DNA from: a virus | Virus record (IMG/VR): IMGVR_UViG_3300047557_002560 | Span: 1-64,000 of that record | Length of the DNA: 64,000 nt | Strand: one strand, 5' to 3' | In this document: piece by piece, positions 15,360-25,201 of the stretch | Layout: each line of letters begins with the position of its first letter | Position numbering within the stretch: the first letter of the stretch is position 1 | The notes under the pieces: generated by a model | What the model was told of the DNA's origin: nothing | The model's input: the letters and a program-made list of their open reading frames with translations, nothing else | Database searches by the model: none | Made by a program: the position numbers and the translations under genes

Positions 15360-17757
15360 ATTCAAGATAGTAATACCATCCTACAATAATGAGAAATGGT
15401 ATGAAGCTAACATAGCAAGTATTCTAAATCAAACATATAAGAACTACGATGTTCTTTACATTGATGATGCTTCCACTGACAACACTTACCAAGTAGTTAG
15501 TAATATAGTTTCAGACTTACCAAACTGGAAAGTTGTATCTAATGAGCAGAACATGCGTAGAGGTTATAACCTAAGTCCATACAATCCTCTACTTATAGAT
15601 TTCATTGAGAGCGATGACGATATACTTGTTTTCATAGATGGTGATGATTGGTTGTATGACGATAAGGTTTTAGAGTCTCTAAACAATCTATACAATGAAA
15701 ACGAATACTGGATGACCTATGGAAAGTTTGTATGTTATCCATCAGGTGATCTAGGTAATCCACAGAATACTCCCTACCCTATTGAAGTTCATGAACAAAA
15801 TGCTTACAGAAGAGATACATGGAGAGCTTCACATCTGAGAACCTTTAGATGGCATCTATACAAACAAATCAAGAAAGAAGATCTGATCTTTAGTAAGACT
15901 GGTGAGTTTTATTTTCACGCAGAGGATTTAGCTACAAGTTTTCCTTGTCTTGAAATGTGTCCAAAGGATAAGATTGGTGTGGTAGATTTTATAACATACG
16001 TCTACAATGTTAGTCAAGAAGCAAGAGAAAGAGTGGAAAAGGATCTATCAAGAGAACCAGGAGGATACCAATACGAATTACAAATTAGAGAATCAGAAAT
16101 TAGAAACCGTAAACCTTACAATGTGATAGACAATCAAAAGATAATAATTAGTTCTCTTGGAGGAGGATTAGGCAATATGTTATTCATGACAGCAGCAGCT
16201 ACCGGGTTGTCTAAGAAACATAATCACAAACAATTCTTTTATGACAATCATTATGGAATACTTCACGGTAAACCAATGTCGTATAAGGATACAGTATTTA
16301 GAAACCTACCTTTATTAGAACATAATCTAGCAGAGGTAGTTCCTGTTGGTGAAAGATCCTTTCACTATACTCCGATAGAAGCTCCAAATGAGAATGTTAT
16401 TGTTAATGGATACTTCCAATCACAAAAGTACTTCGAACATTGTAAAGATGAAGTACGAGAGTTATTCTCGTGTCCTGATAATATTAGAGAGACTTTGTTA
16501 TCTAAGTATGATGTAACTGATACAGTATCACTACACATAAGAAGAGGTAACTACGTTCAGTTATCTTATAACCATTATAACCTATCATTAGGATACTATA
16601 GGAATGCAGTAGATTACTTTAAAGGCTATAAGTTCCTAGTGTTTAGTGATGATATTGAATGGTGTAAGGAAAACTTCAAAGGTGAGGAGTTTACTTTTGC
16701 AGAAGGAAAGAATGAAGTTAAAGACTTATACTTAATGAGTCTATGTACTCATAATGTAATAGCAAACTCTACTTTTAGTTGGTGGGGTGCTTTCTTAAAT
16801 AAGAATCCAAACAAGACTGTAATCTATCCGGATAAATGGTTTGGTCCAGGTTATAAGGATTGGAAGACATCTGATCTATTTCCTGAGGAGTGGATTTGTT
16901 TGACTGAAGATGAACCTCAAATTACAGTAAACCTTTTTGATGGAGCATTTGGTCACTTAGTGAAACCTAATGGCAGGTATTCATCTGTTCACGATAAGAT
17001 ATCAAGACTTGTTAAGTATACTAAGAACAATCCTAACTTTGATGGTATCACTATTTTTACAGATGGTGATATAAAGAATCCTGCTGTAGCCAGTGTACAG
17101 AGTAAGTATAAGATTGGATGGTTACTGGAAACTAGAGAGTTGCATGGAGGTTTGTATAATGAGTTTGAGAGCTACAAAGATAACTTTGACTTTGTAATGA
17201 CACATGACTCTGAACTACTAACTAAGTATCCAGATAAAACTAGACTATGCATCTTTGGTGGTACTTGGATCAAAAATAAGAACTATTGGATACACAATAA
17301 GACTAAGAATGTATCTATGATCTATTCAGGAAAGCAGTACATGACTGGTCATAAGTTAAGACACGAGGTTGCTAGCAATGTGGAAGGTATTGATTTGTAT
17401 GGTCACGGTTCTCCAAGACCTATTAGATTTAAAGAAGAAGCTTTATTGGATTATAGGTTCTCTATTATTATTGAGAACTCTAAGACAGACAACTACTTTA
17501 CAGAGAAGCTTGTAGATTGTTTTATGGTTGGTACTGTTCCGATTTATTGGGGTGCACCTAACATAGACAAGTACTTTGATACTAGAGGAATGATTATTGT
17601 TAATTCTTTAGAAGAGATAAAAGAAGTTGTTGGAAAGTTAAATGAAAATGAGTATGTTAGTAAGATGGAGTACATTAAGACTAATCTAGAAACTGCTCGT
17701 AGTTTTGATGTAACAGAGGATTGGATGTATAATAACATATTAAAAGATCTAAAGTAA
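15346..17757 (+). CDS. Three-domain GT2-GT11-GT10 glycosyltransferase (double fucosyltransferase)
   Basis: 803 residues from ATG 15346. Residues ~1-250: family 2 glycosyltransferase (FKIVIPSYNN start; VFIDGDDWLYDD near 96). Residues ~262-520: GT11 alpha-1,2-fucosyltransferase-like domain (GGGLGNMLFMTAAA near 270; SLHIRRGNY near 395; NSTFSWWGAFL near 474). Residues ~525-803: GT10 alpha-1,3/4-fucosyltransferase-like domain (FSIIIENSKTDNYFTEKLVD and GTVPIYWGAPN from about 705). GT10 and GT11 both use GDP-L-fucose, the product of gmd and fcl two genes upstream. All three core motifs look intact. The fusion could add a sugar and then fucose in two linkages on the same glycan. Confidence 0.9.
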   Translation: MKQNKFKIVIPSYNNEKWYEANIASILNQTYKNYDVLYIDDASTDNTYQVVSNIVSDLPNWKVVSNEQNMRRGYNLSPYNPLLIDFIESDDDILVFIDGDDWLYDDKVLESLNNLYNENEYWMTYGKFVCYPSGDLGNPQNTPYPIEVHEQNAYRRDTWRASHLRTFRWHLYKQIKKEDLIFSKTGEFYFHAEDLATSFPCLEMCPKDKIGVVDFITYVYNVSQEARERVEKDLSREPGGYQYELQIRESEIRNRKPYNVIDNQKIIISSLGGGLGNMLFMTAAATGLSKKHNHKQFFYDNHYGILHGKPMSYKDTVFRNLPLLEHNLAEVVPVGERSFHYTPIEAPNENVIVNGYFQSQKYFEHCKDEVRELFSCPDNIRETLLSKYDVTDTVSLHIRRGNYVQLSYNHYNLSLGYYRNAVDYFKGYKFLVFSDDIEWCKENFKGEEFTFAEGKNEVKDLYLMSLCTHNVIANSTFSWWGAFLNKNPNKTVIYPDKWFGPGYKDWKTSDLFPEEWICLTEDEPQITVNLFDGAFGHLVKPNGRYSSVHDKISRLVKYTKNNPNFDGITIFTDGDIKNPAVASVQSKYKIGWLLETRELHGGLYNEFESYKDNFDFVMTHDSELLTKYPDKTRLCIFGGTWIKNKNYWIHNKTKNVSMIYSGKQYMTGHKLRHEVASNVEGIDLYGHGSPRPIRFKEEALLDYRFSIIIENSKTDNYFTEKLVDCFMVGTVPIYWGAPNIDKYFDTRGMIIVNSLEEIKEVVGKLNENEYVSKMEYIKTNLETARSFDVTEDWMYNNILKDLK

Positions 17758-18371
17758 TGGATTACGTTTCTTTTAATCAGAATGAATTTAACAGGTGGAT
17801 TCAAGATAGAGGTGATATGACCTTACGTCTCACTTATCCTCTTAATGAAAGTTCAGTTGTTATTGATGCAGGAGGGTATAAAGGTGATTGGGCAGAAAAT
17901 ATCTTTATTGGATACGAATGTTTTGTTTATGTATTAGAACCTCTAAAGTCATTTCACGATAGTATAGCTTACAAGTTTCAAGGCAATAATAAAATTGTTC
18001 CTTTAAACATAGCATTATCAAATAAGAACGAAGAAGCAAAGATCTCTACTGCAGGTGATTCATCTTCTATGTTTGCTGGAGGTGACAAAGTAGAAACTAT
18101 TAAATGTATTGATGTAAAGGATTTCTTTATTACCAACAAGATAGATGAAGTTGATCTAATGAAGATTAACATTGAAGGATCTGAGTACGATCTACTAGAA
18201 AGAATTATAGAATTAGATCTACACAAAAAAATTAAAAACTTCCAAATTCAGTTTCATAGGTTTATTGAGAACTGTGATGTAAGAAGAAAAGCAATACAAG
18301 AAGCTTTATCAGAAACTCACAACTGTACTTGGAACTATGATTGGATTTGGGAAAACTGGCAAATAAAGTAA
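17757..18371 (+). CDS. FkbM-family methyltransferase
   Basis: 204 residues. VIDAGGYKGDWAENI is the SAM-binding motif I. YVLEPLKSFHD, the NIALSNKNEEAKIST strand and DLMKINIEGSEYDLLERI are FkbM hallmarks. These enzymes methylate hydroxyls, often of sugars in surface glycans. Its start overlaps the stop of the GT fusion (TAATG). Confidence 0.9.
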   Translation: MDYVSFNQNEFNRWIQDRGDMTLRLTYPLNESSVVIDAGGYKGDWAENIFIGYECFVYVLEPLKSFHDSIAYKFQGNNKIVPLNIALSNKNEEAKISTAGDSSSMFAGGDKVETIKCIDVKDFFITNKIDEVDLMKINIEGSEYDLLERIIELDLHKKIKNFQIQFHRFIENCDVRRKAIQEALSETHNCTWNYDWIWENWQIK

Positions 18372-18372
18372 T

Positions 18373-19332
18373 ATGAAAGTTGTATATGTTACAGGTTGTT
18401 TAGGATTGATAGGATCACATATAACTAGACTTTGCTTGGAGAAAGGATGGTATGTTATAGGAGTTGATAAGAAAACCTATGCAGCAAACCTAGACTTCCT
18501 TCAGGAATTTGAAATGGAACACAACTTCAAGTTCATTGAAAGTGATATAAATGATCTACAATTTCTATACGAATGTGATTACATTATCAACACTGCAGCA
18601 GAGACTCATGTTGGAAATAGTATAGCTAACAGTGATCAGTTTATAGATTCGAATATAACTGGTGTACACCATTTACTAGAGTTGATTAGAAACTATAGAG
18701 GAGAATCTAAAGTACCAACTCTATTACATTTCAGTACAGATGAAGTATATGGAGATATTGTAGAAGGTGCCCACAAAGAAACTGACTTACTTAAACCTTC
18801 CAATCCTTACTCAGCTACTAAAGCAGCAGCCGATATGTTGATACTAGCTTGGGGTAGAACCTACAACTTACCTTACATTATAGTCAGACCTACAAACAAT
18901 TATGGTATTGGTCAGTATGCAGAAAAATTAATACCAAAGGCATGTAAGTGTTTAGAACTAAATAAGAAGATTCCTTTGCACGACTTAGGTAAACCAATTA
19001 GGAATTGGTTACATGCAGGTGATACTGCTAGAGCTGTAATAACAATAATTGAAAGTGGTACGTGTAATGAAATCTATAACATAGCTGGAGGCTACGAACA
19101 AAGTAACTATGAAACTGTAAGAAAGGTTGTTTATGAGTTCTTTAGTATGAACGAAGAAAAGTTTACTGGTATAGATGATTACTTAGATTTGACCTATTCT
19201 AGAAAAGGACAAGATGTAAGATATGCATTAGAGGATTCTAAGTTAAGAGCTTTAGGATGGGAACCGAAAGCAGTATTTGATGAAGAACTAAAAGAGATAG
19301 TTAGATATTATAAACTAAATTTTATTTGGTAA
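18373..19332 (+). CDS. NAD-dependent epimerase/dehydratase, RmlB-like
   Basis: 319 residues, extended SDR. Motif TGCLGLIGSHI; FSTDEVYGD (Asp/Glu of dTDP-glucose 4,6-dehydratases); YSATKAAAD (Tyr-x3-Lys); RPTNNYG and RNWLHAGD are RmlB-type signatures. It probably acts as a dTDP- or other NDP-hexose 4,6-dehydratase supplying another deoxysugar. Substrate nucleotide is not decided by sequence. Confidence 0.85.
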   Translation: MKVVYVTGCLGLIGSHITRLCLEKGWYVIGVDKKTYAANLDFLQEFEMEHNFKFIESDINDLQFLYECDYIINTAAETHVGNSIANSDQFIDSNITGVHHLLELIRNYRGESKVPTLLHFSTDEVYGDIVEGAHKETDLLKPSNPYSATKAAADMLILAWGRTYNLPYIIVRPTNNYGIGQYAEKLIPKACKCLELNKKIPLHDLGKPIRNWLHAGDTARAVITIIESGTCNEIYNIAGGYEQSNYETVRKVVYEFFSMNEEKFTGIDDYLDLTYSRKGQDVRYALEDSKLRALGWEPKAVFDEELKEIVRYYKLNFIW

Positions 19333-20030
19333 TGGGATTATTTAGAATTCAACACACAGACTTTGAACAGAAGTTCAACATGAATGACTTTGATACTGAG
19401 CATTCAAACGAATGGGAAGATGCAGGTAGATTACAAGAAGATGCTTGGCAAAGAAGATATGAGTATGAAGCTAATCTAGTTAAGCTTGTTGTTGATTCTT
19501 ATCCAAGCATTAATACTGTACTTGAGATTGGAAGTGGACCTGGCATACTGTCTCAAAAAGTATTAGAAAAGAAGCCAGATCTTGAATACGATTTAGTAGA
19601 CAAACCATTTGCTGAAAAGTATTTTAAAGAGCATAACTTCAAAGGAAGATTCTTTGTCAAAGACTTATCTAATAGCTTTGATGTAAATGGTTTAAGAAAC
19701 AAATACGATTTAGTTATTGCTAATGATTTCTTAGAGCATGTATACAATCCTCACATCATCCTAAAAACAATTTATAAACGTACACATAAAGATTCTGTAT
19801 TGTTTGTAAGTAATCCTAACTGGAGAATGTCACATCAATATGTTTATAGAGGGTTGTTTGACTTTGATAATTTCGTATATTTGTTATACACACATAACTT
19901 TGCTCTCCAAGGCTTTTACGGATCTGAATTGAAAACTCCTAACTATCCTAGGATAAGTTCTGAGAGTCTACTACCAGAAGAGAACCTAACAGATTGGAAT
20001 CATTATATGATCTTTCAACATAGAGTATGA
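19332..20030 (+). CDS. SAM-dependent methyltransferase
   Basis: 232 residues from the ATG overlapping the upstream stop; a TTG two codons earlier is less likely. VLEIGSGPGILSQKVL (about 60-75) is motif I, and YDLVIANDFLEHVYNPHIILKTI is motif II/post-motif of class I methyltransferases. It resembles enzymes that methylate sugars or lipid-linked intermediates in glycan clusters. Acceptor unknown. Confidence 0.82.
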   Translation: MGLFRIQHTDFEQKFNMNDFDTEHSNEWEDAGRLQEDAWQRRYEYEANLVKLVVDSYPSINTVLEIGSGPGILSQKVLEKKPDLEYDLVDKPFAEKYFKEHNFKGRFFVKDLSNSFDVNGLRNKYDLVIANDFLEHVYNPHIILKTIYKRTHKDSVLFVSNPNWRMSHQYVYRGLFDFDNFVYLLYTHNFALQGFYGSELKTPNYPRISSESLLPEENLTDWNHYMIFQHRV

Positions 20031-20647
20031 ATTTAAAAAAGAGAATAGCAGAGATAGCTTTTAAACATAAGCTAGGTCACTTAGGTAGTTACTTTTCTAC
20101 TGTAGGTATTATAGATAAGATCTATAGTAAGATGAAAGAAGATGATATCTTCATCTTATCATCAGGGCATGCTTCATTAGCTTTGTATGTTTGTTTAGAA
20201 AAATATAAAGGCTTTGATGCAGATGTATTATTTCAGAAGTATGGAGGCCATCCTCACAGAGATGAGGCTCACGGAATTTATTGTTCTACTGGTAGCCTTG
20301 GTATGGGATTACCAATTGCTTTAGGCAGAGCTGTTGCTAATCCGAATAGAAAAGTTTATGTTCTCGTTAGTGATGGTGAGTGTGCAGAAGGAAGTATATG
20401 GGAAGCTCTTCAGACTATATGGGAACAAGGTATTCTTAATATAGAAGTTCACGTTAATGTAAATGGGTATGCAGCCTATAAGAAAGTAGACAAGGACAAT
20501 CTAATAGATAGGCTTATCGCTTTCCTACCTGATATCAGAATACACCATACTAACGTAGAGCAGTATAGTTTCCTAAAAGGCCTCAATGCTCACTACCATG
20601 TTATGAATGAAGAAAACTATCAAGAGGTTTTAAATACAGAAGAATGA
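20027..20647 (+). CDS. Transketolase-like protein, N-terminal (TPP-binding) subunit, short
   Basis: 206 residues. HKLGHLGSYFSTVGIID, SSGHASLALY, STGSLGMGLPIALG and SDGECAEGSIWEALQ...N correspond to the thiamine-diphosphate domain of transketolase; the GDG-type metal motif is SDGE. It is shorter than the ~270-residue subunits of split transketolases. The next gene supplies the second half, overlapping by 4 nt. In glycan clusters such pairs are thought to transfer two-carbon units to make unusual or branched sugars. Exact reaction unknown. Confidence 0.85.
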   Translation: MNLKKRIAEIAFKHKLGHLGSYFSTVGIIDKIYSKMKEDDIFILSSGHASLALYVCLEKYKGFDADVLFQKYGGHPHRDEAHGIYCSTGSLGMGLPIALGRAVANPNRKVYVLVSDGECAEGSIWEALQTIWEQGILNIEVHVNVNGYAAYKKVDKDNLIDRLIAFLPDIRIHHTNVEQYSFLKGLNAHYHVMNEENYQEVLNTEE

Positions 20648-21120
20648 GAAAGCAGTTTGCTAAGTTACTATTTGATGAGATGGCTAAGAATGAAGACATC
20701 TATCTTATAACTGGAGACCTAGGTTATGGTTTGTGGGACTCAATCAGAGATACCTACCCAGATAGATTCTTTAATGTAGGCTCAGCAGAGATGGCTATGA
20801 TGGGTATGGGAATTGGATTAGCTATGGAAGGAAAGATTCCGTATGTTTATTCTATAACTCCTTTTGCAATATACAGACCTTTTGAAATGATACGTAACTA
20901 CATAGATCATGAAAAGATTCCTGTTAACATAATTGGAGGTGGAAGAGATCAAGACTACGGATACTTAGGCTTTTCACATTGGTCACACGATGATATGAGA
21001 GTTATGACTTCTTTTAGTGACATAGCATTATATAAACCTAACAACGATCTAGATCTTCAGCAAGCATTTGACTTTAGCTTAACAAAAACTAAAGGTTGTT
21101 ATATAAATTTAAAAAGATGA
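20644..21120 (+). CDS. Transketolase-like protein, pyrimidine-binding subunit, short
   Basis: 158 residues. ITGDLGYGLWDSIRDTYPDRFFNVGSAEMAMMGMGIGLA contains the catalytic Glu (SAEM) of the pyrimidine domain. SITPFAIYRPFEMIRNY and GGGRDQDYGYLGFSHWSHDD are typical. The usual C-terminal third domain of transketolase (about 130 further residues) is absent. It forms a two-gene unit with 20027-20647 and overlaps the following epimerase. Confidence 0.83.
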   Translation: MRKQFAKLLFDEMAKNEDIYLITGDLGYGLWDSIRDTYPDRFFNVGSAEMAMMGMGIGLAMEGKIPYVYSITPFAIYRPFEMIRNYIDHEKIPVNIIGGGRDQDYGYLGFSHWSHDDMRVMTSFSDIALYKPNNDLDLQQAFDFSLTKTKGCYINLKR

Positions 21121-21947
21121 AAATACTACTAACAGGAGCAAATGGTTACATTGGAAGATCGTTGAATGAAGCTTTAAAGGATAAACATGAGGTAACAAGG
21201 CTAACTAGAGAGGAGTGTGACCTAACATCTCTCCACAGAGTAGCTTTATACTTTTGGAAACTGTACGATGCTAAAGAAAGGTTTGATGTGGTAATTCATT
21301 GTGCAGCCGTTGGTGGTAATAGATTAGTTGAAGACAACGCAAAGGATGTACTTGATACTAACCTTCAAATGTTCTATCATCTAGCTCAACATCACAAATC
21401 ATTCTTTGATAAGTTTATATGTTTTGGATCAGGTGCTGAGATTTACAGTAGTGATAAGCCTTACGGACTGAGCAAAAAAATCATAGCTGATTCAATAAAC
21501 GAGAGAGAAGGATTCTACAATCTTAGAATCTTTGGAGTGTTTGATGAGAATGAACTAGACAGAAGGTTTATCAAGGCTAGCATTCTAAGATATCTAAGAG
21601 GTGAAAGTTTAGAGATTCACGACAACAGATACTTTGATTTCTTTTATATGCAAGACCTAGTTAAGTTAGTAGAGTATTACTTAGCAGAAGAGAATCCTCC
21701 AAAGGTTACTGAATGTAGATATGATTCAACTAAGAACTTAAGTGGCATAGCCAATTTAATCAATGAGTTAGATGAACACAAAGTAGATATCTCTATATCG
21801 AATCCTTATGGTGGTGCTTACGTTGGAACTTTACTTCCTCCGTCTTTAGACTATGTAGGACTTGAACAAGGAATCAAAAACGTGTATTCGTCTCTATTTA
21901 TAATAAACGAAAAGAATGGCAGTAGTGTATCAACACAGAAGAAATGA
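21117..21947 (+). CDS. NAD-dependent epimerase/reductase (SDR), WcaG-like
   Basis: 276 residues from ATG 21117, the ATGA overlap with the previous stop. [11 protein letters not shown] is the cofactor motif and KPYGLSKKI gives Tyr-x3-Lys. Probably a nucleotide-sugar 4-reductase or epimerase. The last ~10 residues ([10 protein letters not shown]) lie inside the start of a homing endonuclease gene in another frame. The native C-terminus may therefore have been replaced when that gene was inserted. Confidence 0.82.
   Translation: MKILLTGANGYIGRSLNEALKDKHEVTRLTREECDLTSLHRVALYFWKLYDAKERFDVVIHCAAVGGNRLVEDNAKDVLDTNLQMFYHLAQHHKSFFDKFICFGSGAEIYSSDKPYGLSKKIIADSINEREGFYNLRIFGVFDENELDRRFIKASILRYLRGESLEIHDNRYFDFFYMQDLVKLVEYYLAEENPPKVTECRYDSTKNLSGIANLINELDEHKVDISISNPYGGAYVGTLLPPSLDYVGLEQGIKNVYSSLFIINEKNGSSVSTQKK
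21894..21901 (+). promoter_or_regulatory. CTATTTAT late-promoter-like motif
   Basis: CTATTTAT, 14 nt upstream of the GIY-YIG gene start and inside the end of the epimerase gene. It could have arrived with the mobile gene and gives it its own late expression. Confidence 0.45.
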
Positions 21948-22551
21948 TAATAATGAGATTTTTTATATAGGCATTGGTAAAACTAAAGCAAGAGCTTATA
22001 GTAAAACTAACAGAAATAAATATTGGTATAACATTGTTAATAGTGTAGGGTATTCTGTTGAAATTCTAGAATATAATCTTTCTTGGGAAGATGCATGTAC
22101 GAAAGAAAAAAATTTCATAGAAGAATTTGGAAGGAAAGATTTGAATACCGGAATCTTAGTTAATATGACTAATGGAGGTGATGGAGTGGTAGGAAGAAAT
22201 GTCACTGATCAATGGAAAAACAAAATATCTAAAAGCAGCAAAGGAAGGTTTATATCAGAAGAAACTAGACGTAAGATGTCGGAAGCTAGGATAGGTAAGA
22301 CAACAAGTGATGAAACTAAAAGAAAACAATCAGAAGTTAAAAAGGGAAAGAAACATACCGAAGAAACTAAAAGAAAGGTATCTTTGGCTAGAAAAGGTAA
22401 GCCAGCGTGGAACAAAGGCAAAAAAATGTCAGATGAGTTTAAAGCTAAGATATCAGAACTACAAAAAGGTAAACCTGGTACCAAGCATACCGAGGATACT
22501 AAGCGTAGGATATCTGAAACACTAAAAAATAGAAAATTAAAAAATAAGTGA
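21916..22551 (+). CDS. GIY-YIG homing endonuclease with NUMOD3 repeats
   Basis: 211 residues. The N-terminal GIY-YIG nuclease has [18 protein letters not shown] (YIG and catalytic Arg), EKNFIEEFG (metal-binding Glu) and NMTNGGDG. From about residue 105 there are four to five NUMOD3 repeats of the type [11 protein letters not shown]-x-x-G-K, which bind DNA as a chain of small helices. It is a free-standing mobile gene. It overlaps the preceding epimerase by 32 nt and the following glycosyltransferase by 4 nt, so it has been fitted into the cassette with no loss of spacing. Confidence 0.92.
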   Translation: MAVVYQHRRNDNNEIFYIGIGKTKARAYSKTNRNKYWYNIVNSVGYSVEILEYNLSWEDACTKEKNFIEEFGRKDLNTGILVNMTNGGDGVVGRNVTDQWKNKISKSSKGRFISEETRRKMSEARIGKTTSDETKRKQSEVKKGKKHTEETKRKVSLARKGKPAWNKGKKMSDEFKAKISELQKGKPGTKHTEDTKRRISETLKNRKLKNK

Positions 22552-23825
22552 AACAAATAAGTTTTGTAATCAATACATCAGTTAATACAAGAGACCACGT
22601 AGAACTCCTGCTAAAGTCTCTTAAACATAATCTAGTAGGAAAGGAACATGAGATACTCATCTTTGTAGATTCAGACAATGAAGGAACAACTGAGTACTTA
22701 AGAGATCAGAAGAAAGAGTTTAATGATTTAAAGATTATAACTCATAAGCTCAAGCCTTGTGTGGGATATAGTAGAAACAATAACCTACTAGTAGAGTTAG
22801 CTAAGTATGACATAGTTAGTTATCTACAATCTGATATGGTGATTGGTCCTAACTATGACCAATATGTATTAGATGAGTTGGAAGATAACTGCATACTCAG
22901 TGCAACTAGAATAGAACCACCACTCCATGGATTGTCAGATAAGACTATCACTTATGACTTTGGAACTGATCCAACACAGTTTAACTTAGAAAGTTTCAAT
23001 AGTTTCTCTTTGCAAGTTAGACAAAAGAAAGATGTAGAATTCTTCTTTGCTCCTTACACATTCTATAAAAAGGTATGGTTGGATGTAGGAGGATATGATA
23101 CTTTGTTTAGAAGATCAAGAGAAGACTCAGATCTACTTCAAAGGTTTATTCAGAAAGGGATAAAGATAAAACAATCCTTCAATGCTAATGTGTACCACTT
23201 TAGTTGTGTGAGTTCAAGAGGTAAGAAGTGGTTTGATACTCAGAACTTAGATGCACAATCAAGAGTGCAGCTACAAAACTTTGCAGATAACATAGAGTTA
23301 AAGAGATTTATTAGAAAGTGGGGTAGGTTTAATCACGGAGAAGAAAAGTTGAGAAGACTTGATATGGATTTAGTTCTTATTTCTAATCCTGAAGACAGAC
23401 TTTCCTTACTTGGTCAACTCGAACCTTACTTTACAAGAGTTTGGGTTGACAGCGAAGCAGAGAAGGAAAGATTGTTAAGTTTCTATAAAAGAGAACACAA
23501 TGCTGCAAATGAACTATTGAAGTTTACAGAAGAGGATTGGGAATATGCTAAACAGTTCTACAATCAAACAGATTATGAATCCAAGATCTGTGTTGGTGAT
23601 CCTGTTGATTACAATATGAAAGTTGTAATTGATATAAGTAAGCCTGATCCCAACTACTTCTTCTCTAACATAAATCATCTATCAGATATAATTCAAGATC
23701 CTGATCCTGGAGTATATGAATTAGGGATAGCTACAATAGAAGTAGTTAATGTAGTTAACTTAGCTGATAATCAGATAGTTATAAACAATCCACCTTTCGA
23801 CTACAATCTACTTTCTGTAGAATAA
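22548..23825 (+). CDS. Family 2 glycosyltransferase with C-terminal extension
   Basis: 425 residues, GTG start at 22548. [22 protein letters not shown] and [12 protein letters not shown] (SDN at the DXD position) are the GT2 N-half; [11 protein letters not shown] and [20 protein letters not shown] give the second metal and acceptor loops. Residues after ~270 are an extra domain of unknown role. It is the last gene of the glycan cassette. Confidence 0.87.
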   Translation: MKQISFVINTSVNTRDHVELLLKSLKHNLVGKEHEILIFVDSDNEGTTEYLRDQKKEFNDLKIITHKLKPCVGYSRNNNLLVELAKYDIVSYLQSDMVIGPNYDQYVLDELEDNCILSATRIEPPLHGLSDKTITYDFGTDPTQFNLESFNSFSLQVRQKKDVEFFFAPYTFYKKVWLDVGGYDTLFRRSREDSDLLQRFIQKGIKIKQSFNANVYHFSCVSSRGKKWFDTQNLDAQSRVQLQNFADNIELKRFIRKWGRFNHGEEKLRRLDMDLVLISNPEDRLSLLGQLEPYFTRVWVDSEAEKERLLSFYKREHNAANELLKFTEEDWEYAKQFYNQTDYESKICVGDPVDYNMKVVIDISKPDPNYFFSNINHLSDIIQDPDPGVYELGIATIEVVNVVNLADNQIVINNPPFDYNLLSVE

Positions 23826-23833
23826 CTATTTAT
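23826..23833 (+). promoter_or_regulatory. CTATTTAT late-promoter-like motif
   Basis: CTATTTATATAC, only 4 nt before the ATG at 23838. If it acts as a -10 element, the transcript would be leaderless or nearly so. Confidence 0.5.
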
Positions 23834-23837
23834 ATAC

Positions 23838-24602
23838 ATGCGAAGTATAAAAGAATTATTATTAGAAGAGGACATAGTACCTGATGATAGGTTCAAAAGA
23901 AAGCTAGAAAAGGCTGTGAAGTATCTTAATACTAAGAATAAAGTATTGTTACTAACTACTTCAAACAGATCTAAACACTCTTCAAAGGATGGTCAGGATG
24001 TACCAAAGTCTACCAGGATTGCTCAAGTAATTCAAAGAAGCTTAGGTGAGAGTAAGTGTACTCTTGTAGATGTTTCTAAACTTCTTATCTATGAATGTGA
24101 AGGTAATGTATCTAGTAAAGACGGAAACAACTGTGGTGTGAGAGGTTCTAAGTTAGAAGATGAAGAAAAGAATCCAACAGGCTATCATAGGTGCTGGGCT
24201 TCGATAAATAATCCAGATGATGAATTATGGAAAGTATCTCTACCCTTATTCGAATCAGATGTTGTAGTATTTCTAGGTTCAATAAGATGGGGACAGACTA
24301 ATGCTATCTATCAAAGACTAATTGAAAGATTGGATTGGATTGAGAATAGATGGACTACGTTAGGTGAGAGGAATGTAGTAGAAGGAATGGAGTCTGGATT
24401 TATATTCATTGGACAGAATTGGAACGGATCAGATGTAGTTAAAGTTCAAAAGCAAGTACATGAGTTCTACGGATTTAAAACTCCAAGTGAATTATATTTT
24501 AACTGGCAGTACACTGATGACATTAATGACGAATCTAAAGAAAGTTATAAGAAGGCTGTTCATGCTTTAGATAACATAATAGACATTAGAACTTTAATAT
24601 GA
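23838..24602 (+). CDS. Flavodoxin-fold NAD(P)H-dependent FMN reductase-like protein
   Basis: 254 residues. LLLTTSNRSKHSSKDGQDVPKSTRIAQVIQRSL is an FMN phosphate-binding loop region, and VVVFLGSIRWGQTNAIYQRLIERLDWIENR resembles the second flavin loop of FMN_red/flavodoxin_2 proteins. Two cysteines near residues 96 and 103 are unusual for the family. The first ~15 residues (MRSIKELLLEED) resemble the N-termini of the candidate internal virion proteins at 46953-48763. Confidence 0.65.
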   Translation: MRSIKELLLEEDIVPDDRFKRKLEKAVKYLNTKNKVLLLTTSNRSKHSSKDGQDVPKSTRIAQVIQRSLGESKCTLVDVSKLLIYECEGNVSSKDGNNCGVRGSKLEDEEKNPTGYHRCWASINNPDDELWKVSLPLFESDVVVFLGSIRWGQTNAIYQRLIERLDWIENRWTTLGERNVVEGMESGFIFIGQNWNGSDVVKVQKQVHEFYGFKTPSELYFNWQYTDDINDESKESYKKAVHALDNIIDIRTLI

Positions 24603-25201
24603 CTTTAAAACCTTGGAAGATATATCCTGATCTAGTACCTCATGATAGCTTTCATAAAGGCTATTGGTTAAATATTGATGGACCTGACTCTTGGTATTAT
24701 TTTTTTCCAACAAACAGACCCTACAAGATACCAGCAAACAATAACTTCTATGATACCTTAGATAGTGATTTACTTAAAATTGTAAAACTTTTGCATTCTA
24801 ATAATATACCAACAACTCCTTCATGCAGTGGTCATTTTGATTCAGAAGATCACTACGTTAAGATATTTGAAAGATTATTAAACAATGCAAGTAAGATCAA
24901 TACAAGTGGAGTTATTTTAAATAACCCTGAAACAGGTAAAAGATATCTTTATAAAAATAGAAACTATAAGTTACCTTGGAACCTTGAAACGTTTGTAGAC
25001 ATGAGTATGGATTACCAAACTAAAGGTGTGCTTGGGTTCATAGATCCAAATGGTATGTATTACAACTTGGTAAATAATGACTTCGATTGTAAACATGATA
25101 ACGAAATCACTTTGATATTTGAAAACTCAGCTTCAAAACAAGATAAAAGTTCGAAATGGAACAAACTGTATGAAGTTATGGCTAACTATTTATTAGTATG
25201 A
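24599..25201 (+). CDS. Hypothetical protein
   Basis: 200 residues, rich in Tyr, Asn and Trp. It has PSCSGHFDSEDHYVKIFERLL near residue 80, whose Cys/His/Asp cluster hints at a metal site. No family recognised. It overlaps both neighbours by 4 nt. Confidence 0.6.
   Translation: MTLKPWKIYPDLVPHDSFHKGYWLNIDGPDSWYYFFPTNRPYKIPANNNFYDTLDSDLLKIVKLLHSNNIPTTPSCSGHFDSEDHYVKIFERLLNNASKINTSGVILNNPETGKRYLYKNRNYKLPWNLETFVDMSMDYQTKGVLGFIDPNGMYYNLVNNDFDCKHDNEITLIFENSASKQDKSSKWNKLYEVMANYLLV
25186..25193 (+). promoter_or_regulatory. CTATTTAT late-promoter-like motif
   Basis: CTATTTATTAG, 4 nt before the start codon at 25198 and inside the 3' end of the previous gene. Confidence 0.45.

Noticed and set aside
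22209-22556. Minus-strand open frame of 115 codons opposite the homing endonuclease
   Set aside because: It is the mirror of the repetitive NUMOD3 coding sequence and has no features of its own.
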